The translations under genes were made by a program, and so were the position numbers. A DNA stretch of 64,000 nucleotides from Microbacterium sp. H1-D42 (GTDB lineage Bacteria > Actinomycetota > Actinomycetes > Actinomycetales > Microbacteriaceae). This document shows, piece after piece, positions 9,094-18,569 of this stretch. The stretch lies in assembly GCF_022637555.1 (NCBI RefSeq), contig NZ_CP093342.1, forward strand, positions 2,542,001 through 2,606,000, given 5' to 3'. How positions within the stretch are numbered: position 1 is the first letter of the stretch; every line of letters starts with the position of its first letter. A model generated the notes under the pieces. It saw only the letters and a program-made list of their open reading frames with translations, searched no databases and was not told the DNA's origin.

Positions 9094-10005
9094 CTACGCG
9101 GGGCCGGGGACATCGGGAGTCTTCGGCGGGCGCGGGCGGCGGGCCGCGCGGAACCCCTCCACCGCCAGCAGCGTGAGCGCGACGGCGAGGACGCCGTAGA
9201 CGATGGCATCCGCGCCCTGCATCCGCTCCCCCAGCAGCAAGGCGACGGCGACGAGCATCACGGGCTCGACATACCCGAGCAGCCCGAAGACCGGCATGGA
9301 CAGCAGGTAGGACGCGCCGAGGTAGAACGTCATCGCCACCGCACTCGCGAGGCCGATGGCCGCGAGCGCCATGTACTCACGCGCCGACGGTTCGACGGGC
9401 GCCGCGGTGACGAGCGCCAGGATGGCGACGGGCGTGAGCAGCGTCACCTCCCACCCGAACGCCATCGGTCCGTCAAGGCCGAAGCGCTGACGCAGCACGA
9501 AGTACAGCGCATACGGAACGCAGATCATCAGCGTCACCCATGACAGCTCGGGTGTCGCGATGAGCTTCACGACGACCGCGACCGCGGCGAGGCTGACGAC
9601 CAGCCACTGCATGCGACTCACATGCGCCTTCATCAGGAAGCGTCCCGCGAGCACCAGAGAGATCGGCAGCAGCAGGAACCCCAGCGCCGCATCCAGGCCC
9701 CGCCCATGCATCGGCGCCCACATGAAGAGCCACAGCTGCACGCCGGCGATGGTGGTGAGCAGAAGGCTGAGCAGGGGCATCCACCACCGCGCGCGCAGCC
9801 GACGCCACAACACGCCGACCTCTCGCCGCACCGCCGGATGCAGGAGCGCCACGGCGTAGCAGAGCACCGTGAGCAGCACGCGCGCGGCGAAGACGACCTC
9901 GGCCGACGAGGTGACCAGCGTCGACAGGTAGAACATGCCGGCGAAGAGTGCGGATGCCAGCAGCGAGAAGACCACGCCTCGCGGCGAAGAGCGTTGCTCG
10001 ACCAC
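9094..10005 (-). CDS. rarD: EamA/DMT-superfamily permease, RarD type
   Basis: The 303-residue integral membrane protein has about ten predicted hydrophobic helices. It carries the RarD features of a GRGLDAALGFLLLPISLVLAG segment and a late GLLGYVEPVMLVAVALLLGE segment. The GTG start at 10005 is supported by GGAGGA about six bases upstream. RarD proteins were named after chloramphenicol sensitivity in other bacteria, but their substrates are poorly defined. The stop codon lies 9 bases before mfd, and the two could be partly co-transcribed. Upstream is a divergent acetyltransferase gene with a shared 95-bp intergenic region. Confidence 0.85.
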   Translation of the reverse strand: MVEQRSSPRGVVFSLLASALFAGMFYLSTLVTSSAEVVFAARVLLTVLCYAVALLHPAVRREVGVLWRRLRARWWMPLLSLLLTTIAGVQLWLFMWAPMHGRGLDAALGFLLLPISLVLAGRFLMKAHVSRMQWLVVSLAAVAVVVKLIATPELSWVTLMICVPYALYFVLRQRFGLDGPMAFGWEVTLLTPVAILALVTAAPVEPSAREYMALAAIGLASAVAMTFYLGASYLLSMPVFGLLGYVEPVMLVAVALLLGERMQGADAIVYGVLAVALTLLAVEGFRAARRPRPPKTPDVPGPA

Positions 10006-10088
10006 GGCTGTCCTCCTCGGGTGACGGCGAACGGCCGCAGTGCAATTGTACTGGCGGGCGAGTTTTGCCCGGCTGTCCGCGACGCCGT

Positions 10089-10094
10089 TACGCT
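10089..10094 (+). promoter_or_regulatory. -10 hexamer of leaderless acetyltransferase mRNA
   Basis: TACGCT ends exactly 7 bases before the ATG at 10101, and no ribosome binding site is visible. The same spacing recurs at many starts in this window and fixes the start codon here. Confidence 0.6.
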
Positions 10095-10100
10095 GGCGCG

Positions 10101-10667
10101 ATGGAACCGGTGACCCTGCGTACAGAACGGCTCGTCCTCAGCATCCCCACGATGGCGGATGTGGATGCCATCACCGCGGCCTGCCAGGATCCCGAGGTGC
10201 CGCGCTGGACCACTGTGCCGACCCCGTACTCGCGTCAGAACGGTGTCGACTTCGTAAACCTGGTCGCAGGCTGGTGGGCTGACGGCGTGGAGACCGTCTG
10301 GGCGATCCGGTCAGGTGGCGAACTCGCCGGCATGATCGGCCTGCATAAGATCGAGCAGCACCCGCATGGCGGCGAGGCCGAAATCGGATTCTGGGGCGCG
10401 GCGGCATTCCGCGGTCAGGGTGTCATGGGCGAGGCGTCACGCGCGGTCATCGAGTACGGCTTCGGCGACCTGAAGCTCGCCCGACTGAGCTGGCGCGCTG
10501 TCGCGGACAACATCCCATCCGCTCGCACCGCTCGGAGGCTGGGCTTCCGTTACGAGGGCATGCTGCGTCAGGGCCTGACCAGTTCGCGGGGCCGCGACGA
10601 CGGGTGGATCGCCGGCCTGCTGGCATCCGACGACCGCACGCCGGTGGAGTGGCCCGTCCTCGACTGA
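10101..10667 (+). CDS. GNAT-family N-acetyltransferase (RimJ/RimL type)
   Basis: The 188-residue protein begins with the typical LRTERLVLSIPTMADVDAI strand-helix. It carries the acetyl-CoA loop in WGAAAFRGQGVMGEASRAVIEYGF and the RimJ-like motif NIPSARTARRLGFRYEGMLRQG. These enzymes transfer acetyl groups from acetyl-CoA to amines, often the N-terminus of ribosomal or other proteins. The actual acceptor cannot be read from sequence. The ATG follows a TACGCT -10 hexamer by 7 bases, and no upstream alternative in the frame looks family-like. Confidence 0.88.
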   Translation: MEPVTLRTERLVLSIPTMADVDAITAACQDPEVPRWTTVPTPYSRQNGVDFVNLVAGWWADGVETVWAIRSGGELAGMIGLHKIEQHPHGGEAEIGFWGAAAFRGQGVMGEASRAVIEYGFGDLKLARLSWRAVADNIPSARTARRLGFRYEGMLRQGLTSSRGRDDGWIAGLLASDDRTPVEWPVLD

Positions 10668-10720
10668 GCCGCCTGGCCGAACACGGTCCGGATGTCGGCA
10701 CCGCGTGACAGGATGTCTGC

Positions 10721-11584
10721 ATGCCCGAGATGCCGGAGGTGCAGGGTCTGGTCGCGTTCCTCGGCGAGCGCGCGGTGGGTCATGCGATCACGCGCACGAG
10801 CGTGGGCGAGATCGCCGCACTGAAGACGTACGATCCGCCCAACACGGCGCTGCACGGTGCGACGATCACCGGCGCATCCCGGCAGGGCAAGTTCGTCGTG
10901 CTCAGCCTCGGCGACGATCTGCACCTGGTGTTCCATCTGGCGAAGGCCGGCTGGCTGCGCTGGTACGACACACTGCCGACCACGCTGATCAAGCCGGGCA
11001 AGTCCCCCATCGCGCTGCGCGTCGCGTTCGACGACGGCAGCGGCTTCGATCTCACCGAGGCGGGCACCAAGAAGTCCCTCGCCTACTACGTCGTGCGCGA
11101 CCCGCAAGATGTCCCCGGCATCGCGCGACTGGGGCCGGACCCGCTCGATGAGACCTTCACCCGCGAGGCTTTCGCGGCGCTGCTGGCAGGCCGCCGCACC
11201 CAGATCAAGGGTCTGCTGCGCGATCAGGGCCTGATCGCCGGAATCGGCAACGCGTACAGCGATGAGATCCTGCACGCCGCGAAGATGTCTCCGTACGCAC
11301 CCGCCGCGAACCTCGACGACGACGAGATCGACCGGCTGTACTCGGCGATGCAGACCACGCTGCGAGAGGCCATCAGCGAGGCAGCAGGCAAGCCACCCGC
11401 GGACCTGAAGGACGCCAAGCGTGCCGGCTTCCAGGTGCATGCCAGGCGGGGTGAGGCGTGCCCGGTCTGCGGCGACACCGTGCACAGCGTGTTCTTCGCG
11501 GACAGAAGCCTGGAGTACTGCCCCACCTGCCAGACCGGCGGCAAGGTGCTCGCAGACCGGCGCCTCTCACGCCTGTTGAAGTAG
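10721..11584 (+). CDS. Fpg/Nei-family DNA glycosylase/AP lyase
   Basis: The 287-residue base-excision-repair enzyme starts MPEMPEVQ, so the catalytic proline 2 and glutamate 3 are present after methionine removal. It has the helix-two-turn-helix region (IKGLLRDQGLIAGIGNAYSDEILHAAKMSP) and a C-terminal zinc finger with CPVCGD and CPTCQTGGK. It probably removes oxidised pyrimidines or purines and nicks the strand. Sequence alone does not separate Fpg from the actinobacterial Nei-like group. A CAGGAT hexamer 7 bases before ATG points to a leaderless transcript. The gene stands alone between the acetyltransferase and the hexosaminidase. Confidence 0.93.
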   Translation: MPEMPEVQGLVAFLGERAVGHAITRTSVGEIAALKTYDPPNTALHGATITGASRQGKFVVLSLGDDLHLVFHLAKAGWLRWYDTLPTTLIKPGKSPIALRVAFDDGSGFDLTEAGTKKSLAYYVVRDPQDVPGIARLGPDPLDETFTREAFAALLAGRRTQIKGLLRDQGLIAGIGNAYSDEILHAAKMSPYAPAANLDDDEIDRLYSAMQTTLREAISEAAGKPPADLKDAKRAGFQVHARRGEACPVCGDTVHSVFFADRSLEYCPTCQTGGKVLADRRLSRLLK

Positions 11585-11604
11585 GTCGAAAACCAGCCGA
11601 AACA

Positions 11605-11638
11605 ATGGTTGACAGCGTTTGTTAACCATCCGTATCAT
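11605..11638 (+). promoter_or_regulatory. Promoter of the GH20 gene with flanking dyad
   Basis: TTGACA (11609-11614) and TATCAT (11633-11638) are separated by 18 bases, close to the housekeeping-sigma consensus. A dyad ATGGTT (11605-11610) / AACCAT (11624-11629) overlaps the -35 box and spacer, as expected for a repressor site of a sugar-responsive gene. The repressor is not identified. Confidence 0.6.
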
Positions 11639-11684
11639 TTCGGCAACCGCGTGTTTGCGGAAACATTCGACGAAGGTGATCTCA

Positions 11685-14600
11685 ATGCTGAGAAGACAGA
11701 AGTTCGTTCGCAGATTCACCGCCGGAGGCGCAGCACTCGCCACCGGCGCAGCCCTGGTCCTGACCGCTCTCCCCGCTTCCCCCGCCCTGGCTGCCGGCGG
11801 CGCCACCCCTGGCGAGGGCGAGAACATCGCCCTCGCCGCCAAGGGCGGCAGCGTGACGGCCACTGGCCAGGAGGTGGCTGACCGATGGGGTCCAGCGCTC
11901 GTCATCGACGGCGTGAGGAACCCGTCGGCTCCTTCGCGCGACCAGTCGCGCTGGTCGTCGAACACGGCCGATGACGCCTCGATCACCGTCGAACTCGCTG
12001 AGCCGGCGGTGATCGATCACATCGCCATCGAGTGGGAGGACGCGTGCGCGGCGAAGTACAAGCTGCAGGTCTCGACCGATGGCGAGACCTTCGTCGACGC
12101 GACCGATGTGATCACCCCGGTATGCGGGCTCCGAGACGTGCAGAAGCTCACCAAGGCGGACACCGCGAAGGCATACTCGCACGTGCGCATGCAAGGGCTG
12201 GAGCGCACGCCGATCGGCGGCCAGAAGTATGGCATGTCGATGTGGGAGTTCGAGGTGTGGGACGGGGCCGAACCGGTCGTGGTCCCCTCTCGCACGGACA
12301 CCCTCGTGCCGCTGCCGCAGAGCGTCACGTCTGTCGCCGACGCGCCGGACTTCGTGCTCGCACCGGATGCCCGCATCGTCGCGGATCCCGCGATGCAGAA
12401 CAGCGCGGAGCACCTCGCCGATCTGCTGCGCGGATCAACCGGGTTTGCGCTCCCATTGGCTGCAGATCCCCGTGACGGCGACATCGTCCTCGCGCAGGGC
12501 GATGTCACCGGGTTCGAGGGGCAGGAAGAGGCCTATGCCTTGACCGCAGGCAGCACCGGCATCCGCATCACCTCGGCTACCGACCACGGGGCGTTCAACG
12601 CTGTGCAGACACTGCGTCAGCTGTTCCCCGCCTTCGTCGAGTCCGACACCGAGGTCGTCGTGGACTGGACGGTTCCGGCCGTCGAGATCGCCGATGCGCC
12701 GCGGTTCTCGCACCGAGGATCGATGCTCGACGTCGCTCGCTCCTTCCTCACCGTCGACGAGGTCAAGGCCTACCTCGACTCCATGGCCGCCTTCAAGCTC
12801 GACACACTGCACTTCCACCTGGCCGACGACCAGGGCTGGCGTCTGGAGATCACGAACGAGGGCAAGGCCCCTGGTGACACGATCGACTACTCGCAGCTCA
12901 CCAAGCGGTCCGGCGCCACTGCCATGACCCAGCAGGGGTTCAAGAACGAGCTCGGTCGCACGGGCTACTACACGCAGGAGCAGTACAAGGACATCGTCGC
13001 CTACGCGGCTGATCTGCACATCACCGTCATCCCCGAGATCGACACCCCCTCGCACACCAACGCTGCGCTGCATGCGATCCCCGAGCTGAACACGGCGGGA
13101 ACGCGCCCTGGGGCTGACGAATCGGGTCGAGTCCCCGCGAACGGCACCGGCAGCGTCGGGTACTCGACGATGGATGCGAACTCCGAGGCCACCTGGGTGT
13201 TCCTCGAGCACGTCCTGACGCAGCTGGCGGCCATCACCCCCGGCGAGTACATCCACGTCGGTGGCGACGAGTCACATGTCACCCCGCACGACGACTACGT
13301 GAAGTTCATCACTCGCTCGGTCGAGCTGGTGCACAGCCTGGACAAGAAGATGATGGGCTGGAACGAGGCATCGATCGGCGGCGTGCAGACCGATGACGCC
13401 ATCCAGTACTGGGTCGGCGGAACAGCCGACACGCTCGACGCGGTCAAGAACAAGGGCGCCAAGCTGGTGCTCTCACGCAGCAACAGCGCCTACCTCGACA
13501 TGAAGTACAACAGCAAGACGCCCATCGGTCTCACCTGGGCAGGCATCGGCGACTTCCCGAAGTACTACGACTGGGATCCGGCGACCGTCGTCACGGATGC
13601 CGGCGCGAAGCTGCCGGACGAGTACATCCTCGGCGTCGAGGGCCCGATGTGGGCGGAGACGATCCGCGGCGGCGAGCAGGCCGAGTTCCTGGGCTTCCCC
13701 CGGGTGATCTCACACGCCGAGATCGGCTGGACCCCCCAGGCTCAGCGTGACGTCACGGACTTCACGAAGCGGATGGGTTCTGTCGGCGAACGTCTGCTGG
13801 CGATGGATACGAACTTCTACGACGGCGCCAGTGCCGAGTGGAGCTGGTCGGCCGCCGGCGTGCCGGTGGCAGTGTCGCCCGATCGTGATCTCACTCTCTC
13901 TGTTGCCACCGTCGCCGCACCGGGTACCAAGACCACCGAGGATGCGACAGGGATCGCCGTCGACCGCGTCGACGATGCCGACGGTGTGAGCGCATCGAAG
14001 ATGCAGAACACCGTGACCGCGACGATCGACTGGGGTGACGGGACTGCCGAGTCGGCAGCGACCTTCCGCACGGACGAAGCGCGCAACGCGCTGCGCGCCG
14101 CGGGCCTGTATGAGGTGCGCGGGCAACACTCCTACGCTGAGGCCGGCGACTACAAGGGCACCGTGACCTTCTCGGACGGCACCGTCGCGGAGTTCACCAC
14201 GACCGTCGCCGACGGCACCCCCGACCCGGCCGTGGACGAGGAATGGGATGACTCCGTCACCCCGAAGGTCGACGTCGCCGCCGCTGTGAACGCGGGTGAT
14301 CGCCTGCCAGGCACACTCTCGGGCTTCGAGCCCGGCTCGTACGTGACCATCACCATCGGCGATCGCGAACTGGGCACGGTGCGACCGGACGAGGACGGCG
14401 AGTTCGCCCTGTCGCTGCCTGTCATCCCCGAGACGTACAGCGGCACCTACGCGGTGACCGCGACGCTCGGCGATCGCACCGCCTCCGATGAGACCGTCAT
14501 CAAGTCGTCGCTGGTGCCACTCACGAACCGGCTCGACCAGTCGGTGCTGTCCGTGGTGGGCGTCGATTCCGAGGAGACTGTCGGCGAGCAGGCCGGCGCC

Positions 14601-15290
14601 GCGAACGCGATCGATGGCGATCCGAGCACGTTCTGGCACACCCAGTGGCAGGGCGGCGCTCCCGAGTACCCGCACTGGATCACGCTGGATCTCGGCGCCG
14701 AATACGACATCACCGGCTTCGCCTACACCCAGCGCGCCGGTCAGTCGAACGGCCGGATGAAGGAGTTCGAGGTCTACGTCAGCGACTCCGCCGAGGAGTT
14801 CGGTGACGCGGCCTACGCGGGGTCGTTCCTCGACCTGACCCGTGAGCAGGTGTTCGAGTTCGACAAGGCGGCCCGCGGTCGCTACCTCAAGCTCGTCGGT
14901 CTGTCGTCGATCAGCGGCAACGCGTTCGGCGGCGCAGCGGAGATCAGCGTCGGCGCAGTCGAGCCCGGTGCGGAACCCACTGAGCCCACCGTCGAGCTCA
15001 CCTCGGCCGAGGTGGCTCGCGGAGGAACGGCGTCGCTGTCGGCCGAGGGACTCGCGCCCGACGCCGAGACCGCCGTGCACCTGGTTCCGATCGACGTGGA
15101 CAAGGGCTCCGGCAAGACGATCGTGCTGAAGGACAAGCTGCGCACAGATGCGGATGGCGCCGTCGTCGCTGAGATCGCAGTGCCCAACAAGGCGCACGAG
15201 GGCAGCTATGAGCTGGTGCTCGTGCAGACCGTCGACGGTGAGCCGATCGAGGCGCGGACGCCTTTGACAGTCACTCCGAAGAAGGGCTGA
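11685..15290 (+). CDS. Secreted multidomain GH20 beta-N-acetylhexosaminidase
   Basis: The 1201-residue exoenzyme releases terminal N-acetylhexosamines. Residues 1-36 form a signal peptide (arginine-rich start, hydrophobic core, ALAAGG cleavage region). A discoidin/F5-8 type C carbohydrate-binding domain follows to about residue 185. Next come a GH20b domain and the GH20 barrel (about 325-690), with HFHLADDQGWRLEI and the catalytic pair D528-E529 in HVGGDESH. After this are a PKD-like domain (ATIDWGDGTAE), an Ig-like segment, a second discoidin domain (AIDGDPSTFWHTQW) and a C-terminal beta domain. No sortase motif or anchor is seen. The start at 11685 has GAAGGTGA upstream and begins the signal peptide. 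A longer frame from 11619 would add a non-signal extension overlapping the promoter. Confidence 0.93.
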   Translation: MLRRQKFVRRFTAGGAALATGAALVLTALPASPALAAGGATPGEGENIALAAKGGSVTATGQEVADRWGPALVIDGVRNPSAPSRDQSRWSSNTADDASITVELAEPAVIDHIAIEWEDACAAKYKLQVSTDGETFVDATDVITPVCGLRDVQKLTKADTAKAYSHVRMQGLERTPIGGQKYGMSMWEFEVWDGAEPVVVPSRTDTLVPLPQSVTSVADAPDFVLAPDARIVADPAMQNSAEHLADLLRGSTGFALPLAADPRDGDIVLAQGDVTGFEGQEEAYALTAGSTGIRITSATDHGAFNAVQTLRQLFPAFVESDTEVVVDWTVPAVEIADAPRFSHRGSMLDVARSFLTVDEVKAYLDSMAAFKLDTLHFHLADDQGWRLEITNEGKAPGDTIDYSQLTKRSGATAMTQQGFKNELGRTGYYTQEQYKDIVAYAADLHITVIPEIDTPSHTNAALHAIPELNTAGTRPGADESGRVPANGTGSVGYSTMDANSEATWVFLEHVLTQLAAITPGEYIHVGGDESHVTPHDDYVKFITRSVELVHSLDKKMMGWNEASIGGVQTDDAIQYWVGGTADTLDAVKNKGAKLVLSRSNSAYLDMKYNSKTPIGLTWAGIGDFPKYYDWDPATVVTDAGAKLPDEYILGVEGPMWAETIRGGEQAEFLGFPRVISHAEIGWTPQAQRDVTDFTKRMGSVGERLLAMDTNFYDGASAEWSWSAAGVPVAVSPDRDLTLSVATVAAPGTKTTEDATGIAVDRVDDADGVSASKMQNTVTATIDWGDGTAESAATFRTDEARNALRAAGLYEVRGQHSYAEAGDYKGTVTFSDGTVAEFTTTVADGTPDPAVDEEWDDSVTPKVDVAAAVNAGDRLPGTLSGFEPGSYVTITIGDRELGTVRPDEDGEFALSLPVIPETYSGTYAVTATLGDRTASDETVIKSSLVPLTNRLDQSVLSVVGVDSEETVGEQAGAANAIDGDPSTFWHTQWQGGAPEYPHWITLDLGAEYDITGFAYTQRAGQSNGRMKEFEVYVSDSAEEFGDAAYAGSFLDLTREQVFEFDKAARGRYLKLVGLSSISGNAFGGAAEISVGAVEPGAEPTEPTVELTSAEVARGGTASLSAEGLAPDAETAVHLVPIDVDKGSGKTIVLKDKLRTDADGAVVAEIAVPNKAHEGSYELVLVQTVDGEPIEARTPLTVTPKKG

Positions 15291-15293
15291 GAT

Positions 15294-15358
15294 CAGGCGA
15301 TCCGCCCCGCGGCAGGTCGATCCGACGAGGATCAGCCTGCTGCGGGGCGGATCGCCTG
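15294..15358 (+). terminator. Intrinsic terminator after the GH20 gene
   Basis: A nearly 65-base hairpin starts four bases after the stop codon. CAGGCGATCCGCCCCGC pairs perfectly with GCGGGGCGGATCGCCTG, and an inner GCAGG..GATCC pairs with GGATC..CCTGC. The trailing T run is weak (TGTTCTCG), which is common in high-GC actinobacteria. It isolates the riboflavin operon from readthrough. Confidence 0.85.
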
Positions 15359-15437
15359 TTCTCGTAGAGGAAACTCGACCGCGCGCCCGGGAATGATTCC
15401 GCCCCGCTCACGTTGAGTACACTCAGAAGCATCAAAG

Positions 15438-15572
15438 TGCTCCGGGGTCGGTGTGAATCCGAACCGGCGGTGACAGTCCGCGAACGCCTGGCGACAGGCG
15501 CCGATCCGGTGGAATTCCGGAACCGACGGTGATGCGAGCGAAAGCTCGCTAGTCCGGAAGAGAGGCAGCACG
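15438..15572 (+). ncRNA. FMN riboswitch (RFN element)
   Basis: The conserved RFN blocks are present in order: a P1 arm GTGCT, CCGGGGTCGGTGTGAATCC, GAACCGGCGGTGACAGTCCG, a variable CGCCTGGCGACAGGCG hairpin, ATCCGGTGGAATTCCGG, AACCGACGGTGATGC, a GAGCGAAAGCTC hairpin, AGTCCGGAAGAGAGG, and the closing P1 arm AGCAC (15567-15571). FMN binding would lower expression of the rib genes that follow. No separate terminator is obvious between it and ribD, so the output may act by hiding the ribD ribosome binding site AAAAGGA. A TACACT hexamer (15418-15423) just upstream could be the -10 element. Confidence 0.95.
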
Positions 15573-15625
15573 AGCGACGCGAAAGCGCCCGCTGCCATCC
15601 CCGGGATCCCAGAAAAGGATGACCG

Positions 15626-16675
15626 ATGGCAGTGACCGAGACCGAACGCGACGCCATGCGACGTGCTCTCTCGCTCGCGACGAACGGCCCCCTCGGCATC
15701 AACCCGCAGGTCGGCGCCGTCATCCTCTCCCCCGCAGGCGACATCCTCGCCGAGGGGTGGCACCGTGGCGCGGGCACGGCCCACGCCGAGGTCGACGCGC
15801 TCTCGAAGCTGACATCGGATGCCACGCGCGGGGCGACCGCGATCGTGACCCTTGAGCCGTGCAACCACACCGGCCGCACTGGCCCGTGCGCGCAGGCGCT
15901 GATCGACGCCGGCATCGCCCGTGTCATCTACGCACTCGATGATCCCGGCGACCACTCCAGCGGCGGCGCCGACCGGCTGCGCGCGGCCGGTGTCGACGTC
16001 ATCGCCGGGGAGCAGATGGATGCTGCCGAAGCGCTGATCCACGACTGGCTGGTCTTCCACCGCCTCGGGCGTCCGCACGTCACCGTGAAGTGGGCTCAAA
16101 GCCTGGATGGCCGCGCGGCAGCATCCGACGGCACCAGCCAGTGGATCACCGGACCTGACGCCCGCGCGGACGTGCACCGCCGCCGCGCCGACGCCGACGC
16201 GATCGTCGTCGGCACCGGCACCGTGCTCGCCGACGACCCGGCGCTCACGGCGCGCGACGGCGCCGCGCTCTACCCGCGCCAGCCCATGCCGGTCGTGATC
16301 GGGCAGCGGGAGACCCCATCGGATGCTGCCGTGCGTCAGCATCCGATCACTCCGCTCTTCTACGACACCCGCGATCTCACCGCCGTCCTCGCCGACCTCG
16401 GGGCGCGCGGCGTGCAGCGGGTCTTCGTCGAGGGAGGGCCGACTCTGGCGAGCGCCTTCATCGCCGCCGGCTTCGCCGACACCGTGCTCGCGTACATCGC
16501 GCCGGTGCTGCTGGGCGGCAACCGCCTCGCCCTGACCGACATCGGCGTCGCCACGATCGGCGACGCCCGACGACTGCAGATCGATGAGTGGAGGCCGCTC
16601 GGAGCGGATCTGCTGGCCATCGCACATCCCGTCTCAGCCCCCATTCATCCCATCGCGCAACCGGAAGGAAGCTGA
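15626..16675 (+). CDS. ribD: Bifunctional riboflavin deaminase/reductase RibD
   Basis: The 349-residue protein catalyses the second and third steps of riboflavin synthesis. Its N-terminal zinc deaminase domain has the ligands and catalytic residue in GTAHAEVDAL and LEPCNHTGRTGPCAQAL. The C-terminal reductase domain (about residues 145-349) shows VKWAQSLDGRAAASDGTSQWITG and a VEGGPTLASAFI nucleotide-binding stretch. The ATG has AAAAGGA upstream and lies 54 bases after the riboswitch. The final TGA overlaps the ribE ATG (TGATG), so the two genes are translationally coupled. Confidence 0.96.
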   Translation: MAVTETERDAMRRALSLATNGPLGINPQVGAVILSPAGDILAEGWHRGAGTAHAEVDALSKLTSDATRGATAIVTLEPCNHTGRTGPCAQALIDAGIARVIYALDDPGDHSSGGADRLRAAGVDVIAGEQMDAAEALIHDWLVFHRLGRPHVTVKWAQSLDGRAAASDGTSQWITGPDARADVHRRRADADAIVVGTGTVLADDPALTARDGAALYPRQPMPVVIGQRETPSDAAVRQHPITPLFYDTRDLTAVLADLGARGVQRVFVEGGPTLASAFIAAGFADTVLAYIAPVLLGGNRLALTDIGVATIGDARRLQIDEWRPLGADLLAIAHPVSAPIHPIAQPEGS

Positions 16676-17304
16676 TGTTCACCGGAATCATCGAGGAGAT
16701 CGGCGAGATCGCCGCGATCTCACCCTCAGGAGACGGCTGGCGGCTCACCGTGCGTGCCCCGAAAGCCGCATCGGATGCCGTGCACGGCGAGTCCATCGCG
16801 GTGAGCGGCGTGTGCCTGACGGTCGTCGGCTCCACCTCCGACACGTTCGACGCCGACGTCATGAAGCAGACGCTCGACGTCTCAGCGCTGGGCGCTGTCG
16901 TCGTCGGCACGCGCGTGAACATCGAGAAGGCCATGCCGGTGGGCGCCCGCCTTGGCGGCCACATCGTGCAGGGCCACGTCGACGGCACCGGCACCGTGCT
17001 CGAGGTGCGACCGGGCGCGCAATGGCGCGTACTGCGCATCAGTCTGCCCGCCGACCTCGCGCCGCTCGTGGTCGACAAGGGCTCGATCAGCGTCGCCGGC
17101 ACCTCTCTCACGGTGAGCGCCGTCAGCGACTCCGCCAGCGCCGACGCCTGGTTCGAGGTCTCGCTGATCCCCGAGACCCTCGACGCGACCGTCCTCGGCG
17201 CCCTTGCCGTCGGCGACGTCCTCAACCTCGAGACCGACATCCTTGCCCGCCATGTGGAGCGTCTGCTGGCGTTCCGTTCCCTTCCGGAAGGAGGCTCACG
17301 ATGA
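16675..17304 (+). CDS. ribE: Riboflavin synthase, alpha subunit
   Basis: This 209-residue protein dismutates two lumazine molecules to riboflavin. It shows the internal duplication typical of the family. The first barrel starts MFTGIIEEIGEI and contains GESIAVSGVCLTV and the GGHIVQGHVDGTG substrate loop. The second contains KGSISVAGTSLTVSAV and the C-terminal LIPETLDATVLG. The start overlaps the ribD stop by one base, preceded by GGAAGGAAG. The stop overlaps the ribBA start (ATGA). All four rib genes are thus in one coupled operon. Confidence 0.96.
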   Translation: MFTGIIEEIGEIAAISPSGDGWRLTVRAPKAASDAVHGESIAVSGVCLTVVGSTSDTFDADVMKQTLDVSALGAVVVGTRVNIEKAMPVGARLGGHIVQGHVDGTGTVLEVRPGAQWRVLRISLPADLAPLVVDKGSISVAGTSLTVSAVSDSASADAWFEVSLIPETLDATVLGALAVGDVLNLETDILARHVERLLAFRSLPEGGSR

Positions 17305-18569
17305 GCCTTTCCCCCATCGCCGAGGCGCTCGACGCGCTGCGCGCCGGTCGCCCCGTCATCGTCGCCGACGACGAGAACCGCGAGAACGAAGGCGACATCA
17401 TCATCTCCGCCGAGCTCGCCACCCCTGAGGTGATGGCCTGGATGGTGCGCTGGACGTCCGGCCTGATCTGCGCGCCGATGCCCGCCGACCTCGCCGACAA
17501 ACTGAACCTGCCGCCGATGGTCGAGAACAACGAGGACGCGCGCACCACCGCCTACACGGTCAGTGTGGATGCTGCGACCGGTGTCACCACCGGCATCAGC
17601 GCGCACGACCGCGCGCTGACGCTGAACGTGCTCGCGAATCCGGAGTCCACGAGCGCGAGCGTTATCCGCCCAGGGCACATCCTGCCGCTGCGCGCCGTCG
17701 ACGGCGGCGTGCGCGAGCGCGCCGGACACACCGAAGCGGCCGTCGAGCTGATGCGCCTGGCAGGTCTCCACCCGGTCGGCGCGATCGCCGAGGTCGTCGC
17801 AGAGGACGGCAGCATGATGCGCCTGCCAGGGCTGCTCGAGCTCGGCGAGCGCGACAACGTCCCGGTGATCACCATCGAGCAGATGATCGCGCATCTGAAC
17901 GAGCACCAGCCGCTCGATGCCTCGGCGCCGAAGCCCGCGCAGCGCCGGGTGAGCCTGCGCGCAGACGCCAACGTGCCGACCACGCACGGCGACTTCCGCA
18001 TCCTCGCCTACAAGGACCGCGTCACCGGCACCGACCACCTCGCGATCATCTCGGGCGCCCTCGATGAGACCGCACTCGTGCGAGTGCACTCCGAGTGCCT
18101 CACCGGCGAAGCCCTCGGCTCACTGAAGTGCGAGTGCGGGCCGCAGCTGCAGAGCGCGCTCGACCTCATCGAGAAGGAGAGCGGCGTCGTGATCTACATG
18201 CGCGGCCACGAGGGTCGAGGCATCGGGCTGATCAACAAGCTGCGCGCGTACAGCCTGCAGGAGGACGGTCTCGACACCGTGGATGCCAACCTCGCCCTCG
18301 GCCTGCCGGCGGACGCCAGGGACTATGCCGCAGCGGCGGGCATCCTCACGGACCTCGGCATCTCGAAGGTGCGCCTGCTGACGAACAACACCGACAAGGT
18401 CGCGAAGCTGCGCGAACTCGGACTCGACGTCGTCGAGCAGGTGCCGCTGATCGTCGGCGTCGGACCCAACAACCACCAGTATCTCGAGACCAAGCGCGAC
18501 CGCATGGGCCACATCATCGGCGAAGCCGAGCTGGCCGAGGCACTCGCCCACGGAAAGGACCACGCATGA
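17301..18569 (+). CDS. ribBA: Fused DHBP synthase / GTP cyclohydrolase II RibBA
   Basis: The 422-residue fusion supplies both precursors of riboflavin. Residues 1 to about 205 are 3,4-dihydroxy-2-butanone 4-phosphate synthase, with the acidic metal loop [10 protein letters not shown] and the [10 protein letters not shown] motif. The rest is GTP cyclohydrolase II, with zinc cysteines in [18 protein letters not shown] and the [10 protein letters not shown] phosphate loop. The domains are complete, so both activities are expected. It begins at the ATG overlapping the ribE stop with GGAAGGAGG upstream, and its stop overlaps ribH. Confidence 0.96.
   Translation: MSLSPIAEALDALRAGRPVIVADDENRENEGDIIISAELATPEVMAWMVRWTSGLICAPMPADLADKLNLPPMVENNEDARTTAYTVSVDAATGVTTGISAHDRALTLNVLANPESTSASVIRPGHILPLRAVDGGVRERAGHTEAAVELMRLAGLHPVGAIAEVVAEDGSMMRLPGLLELGERDNVPVITIEQMIAHLNEHQPLDASAPKPAQRRVSLRADANVPTTHGDFRILAYKDRVTGTDHLAIISGALDETALVRVHSECLTGEALGSLKCECGPQLQSALDLIEKESGVVIYMRGHEGRGIGLINKLRAYSLQEDGLDTVDANLALGLPADARDYAAAAGILTDLGISKVRLLTNNTDKVAKLRELGLDVVEQVPLIVGVGPNNHQYLETKRDRMGHIIGEAELAEALAHGKDHA

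Noticed and set aside
11619..11684. Longer N-terminus for the hexosaminidase
   Set aside because: It would run through the promoter, and the signal peptide and ribosome binding site fit 11685.
15413..15441. TTGAGT as a -35 box for the riboflavin operon
   Set aside because: The matching -10 position would fall inside the riboswitch. TACACT at 15418 gives a start just before it.
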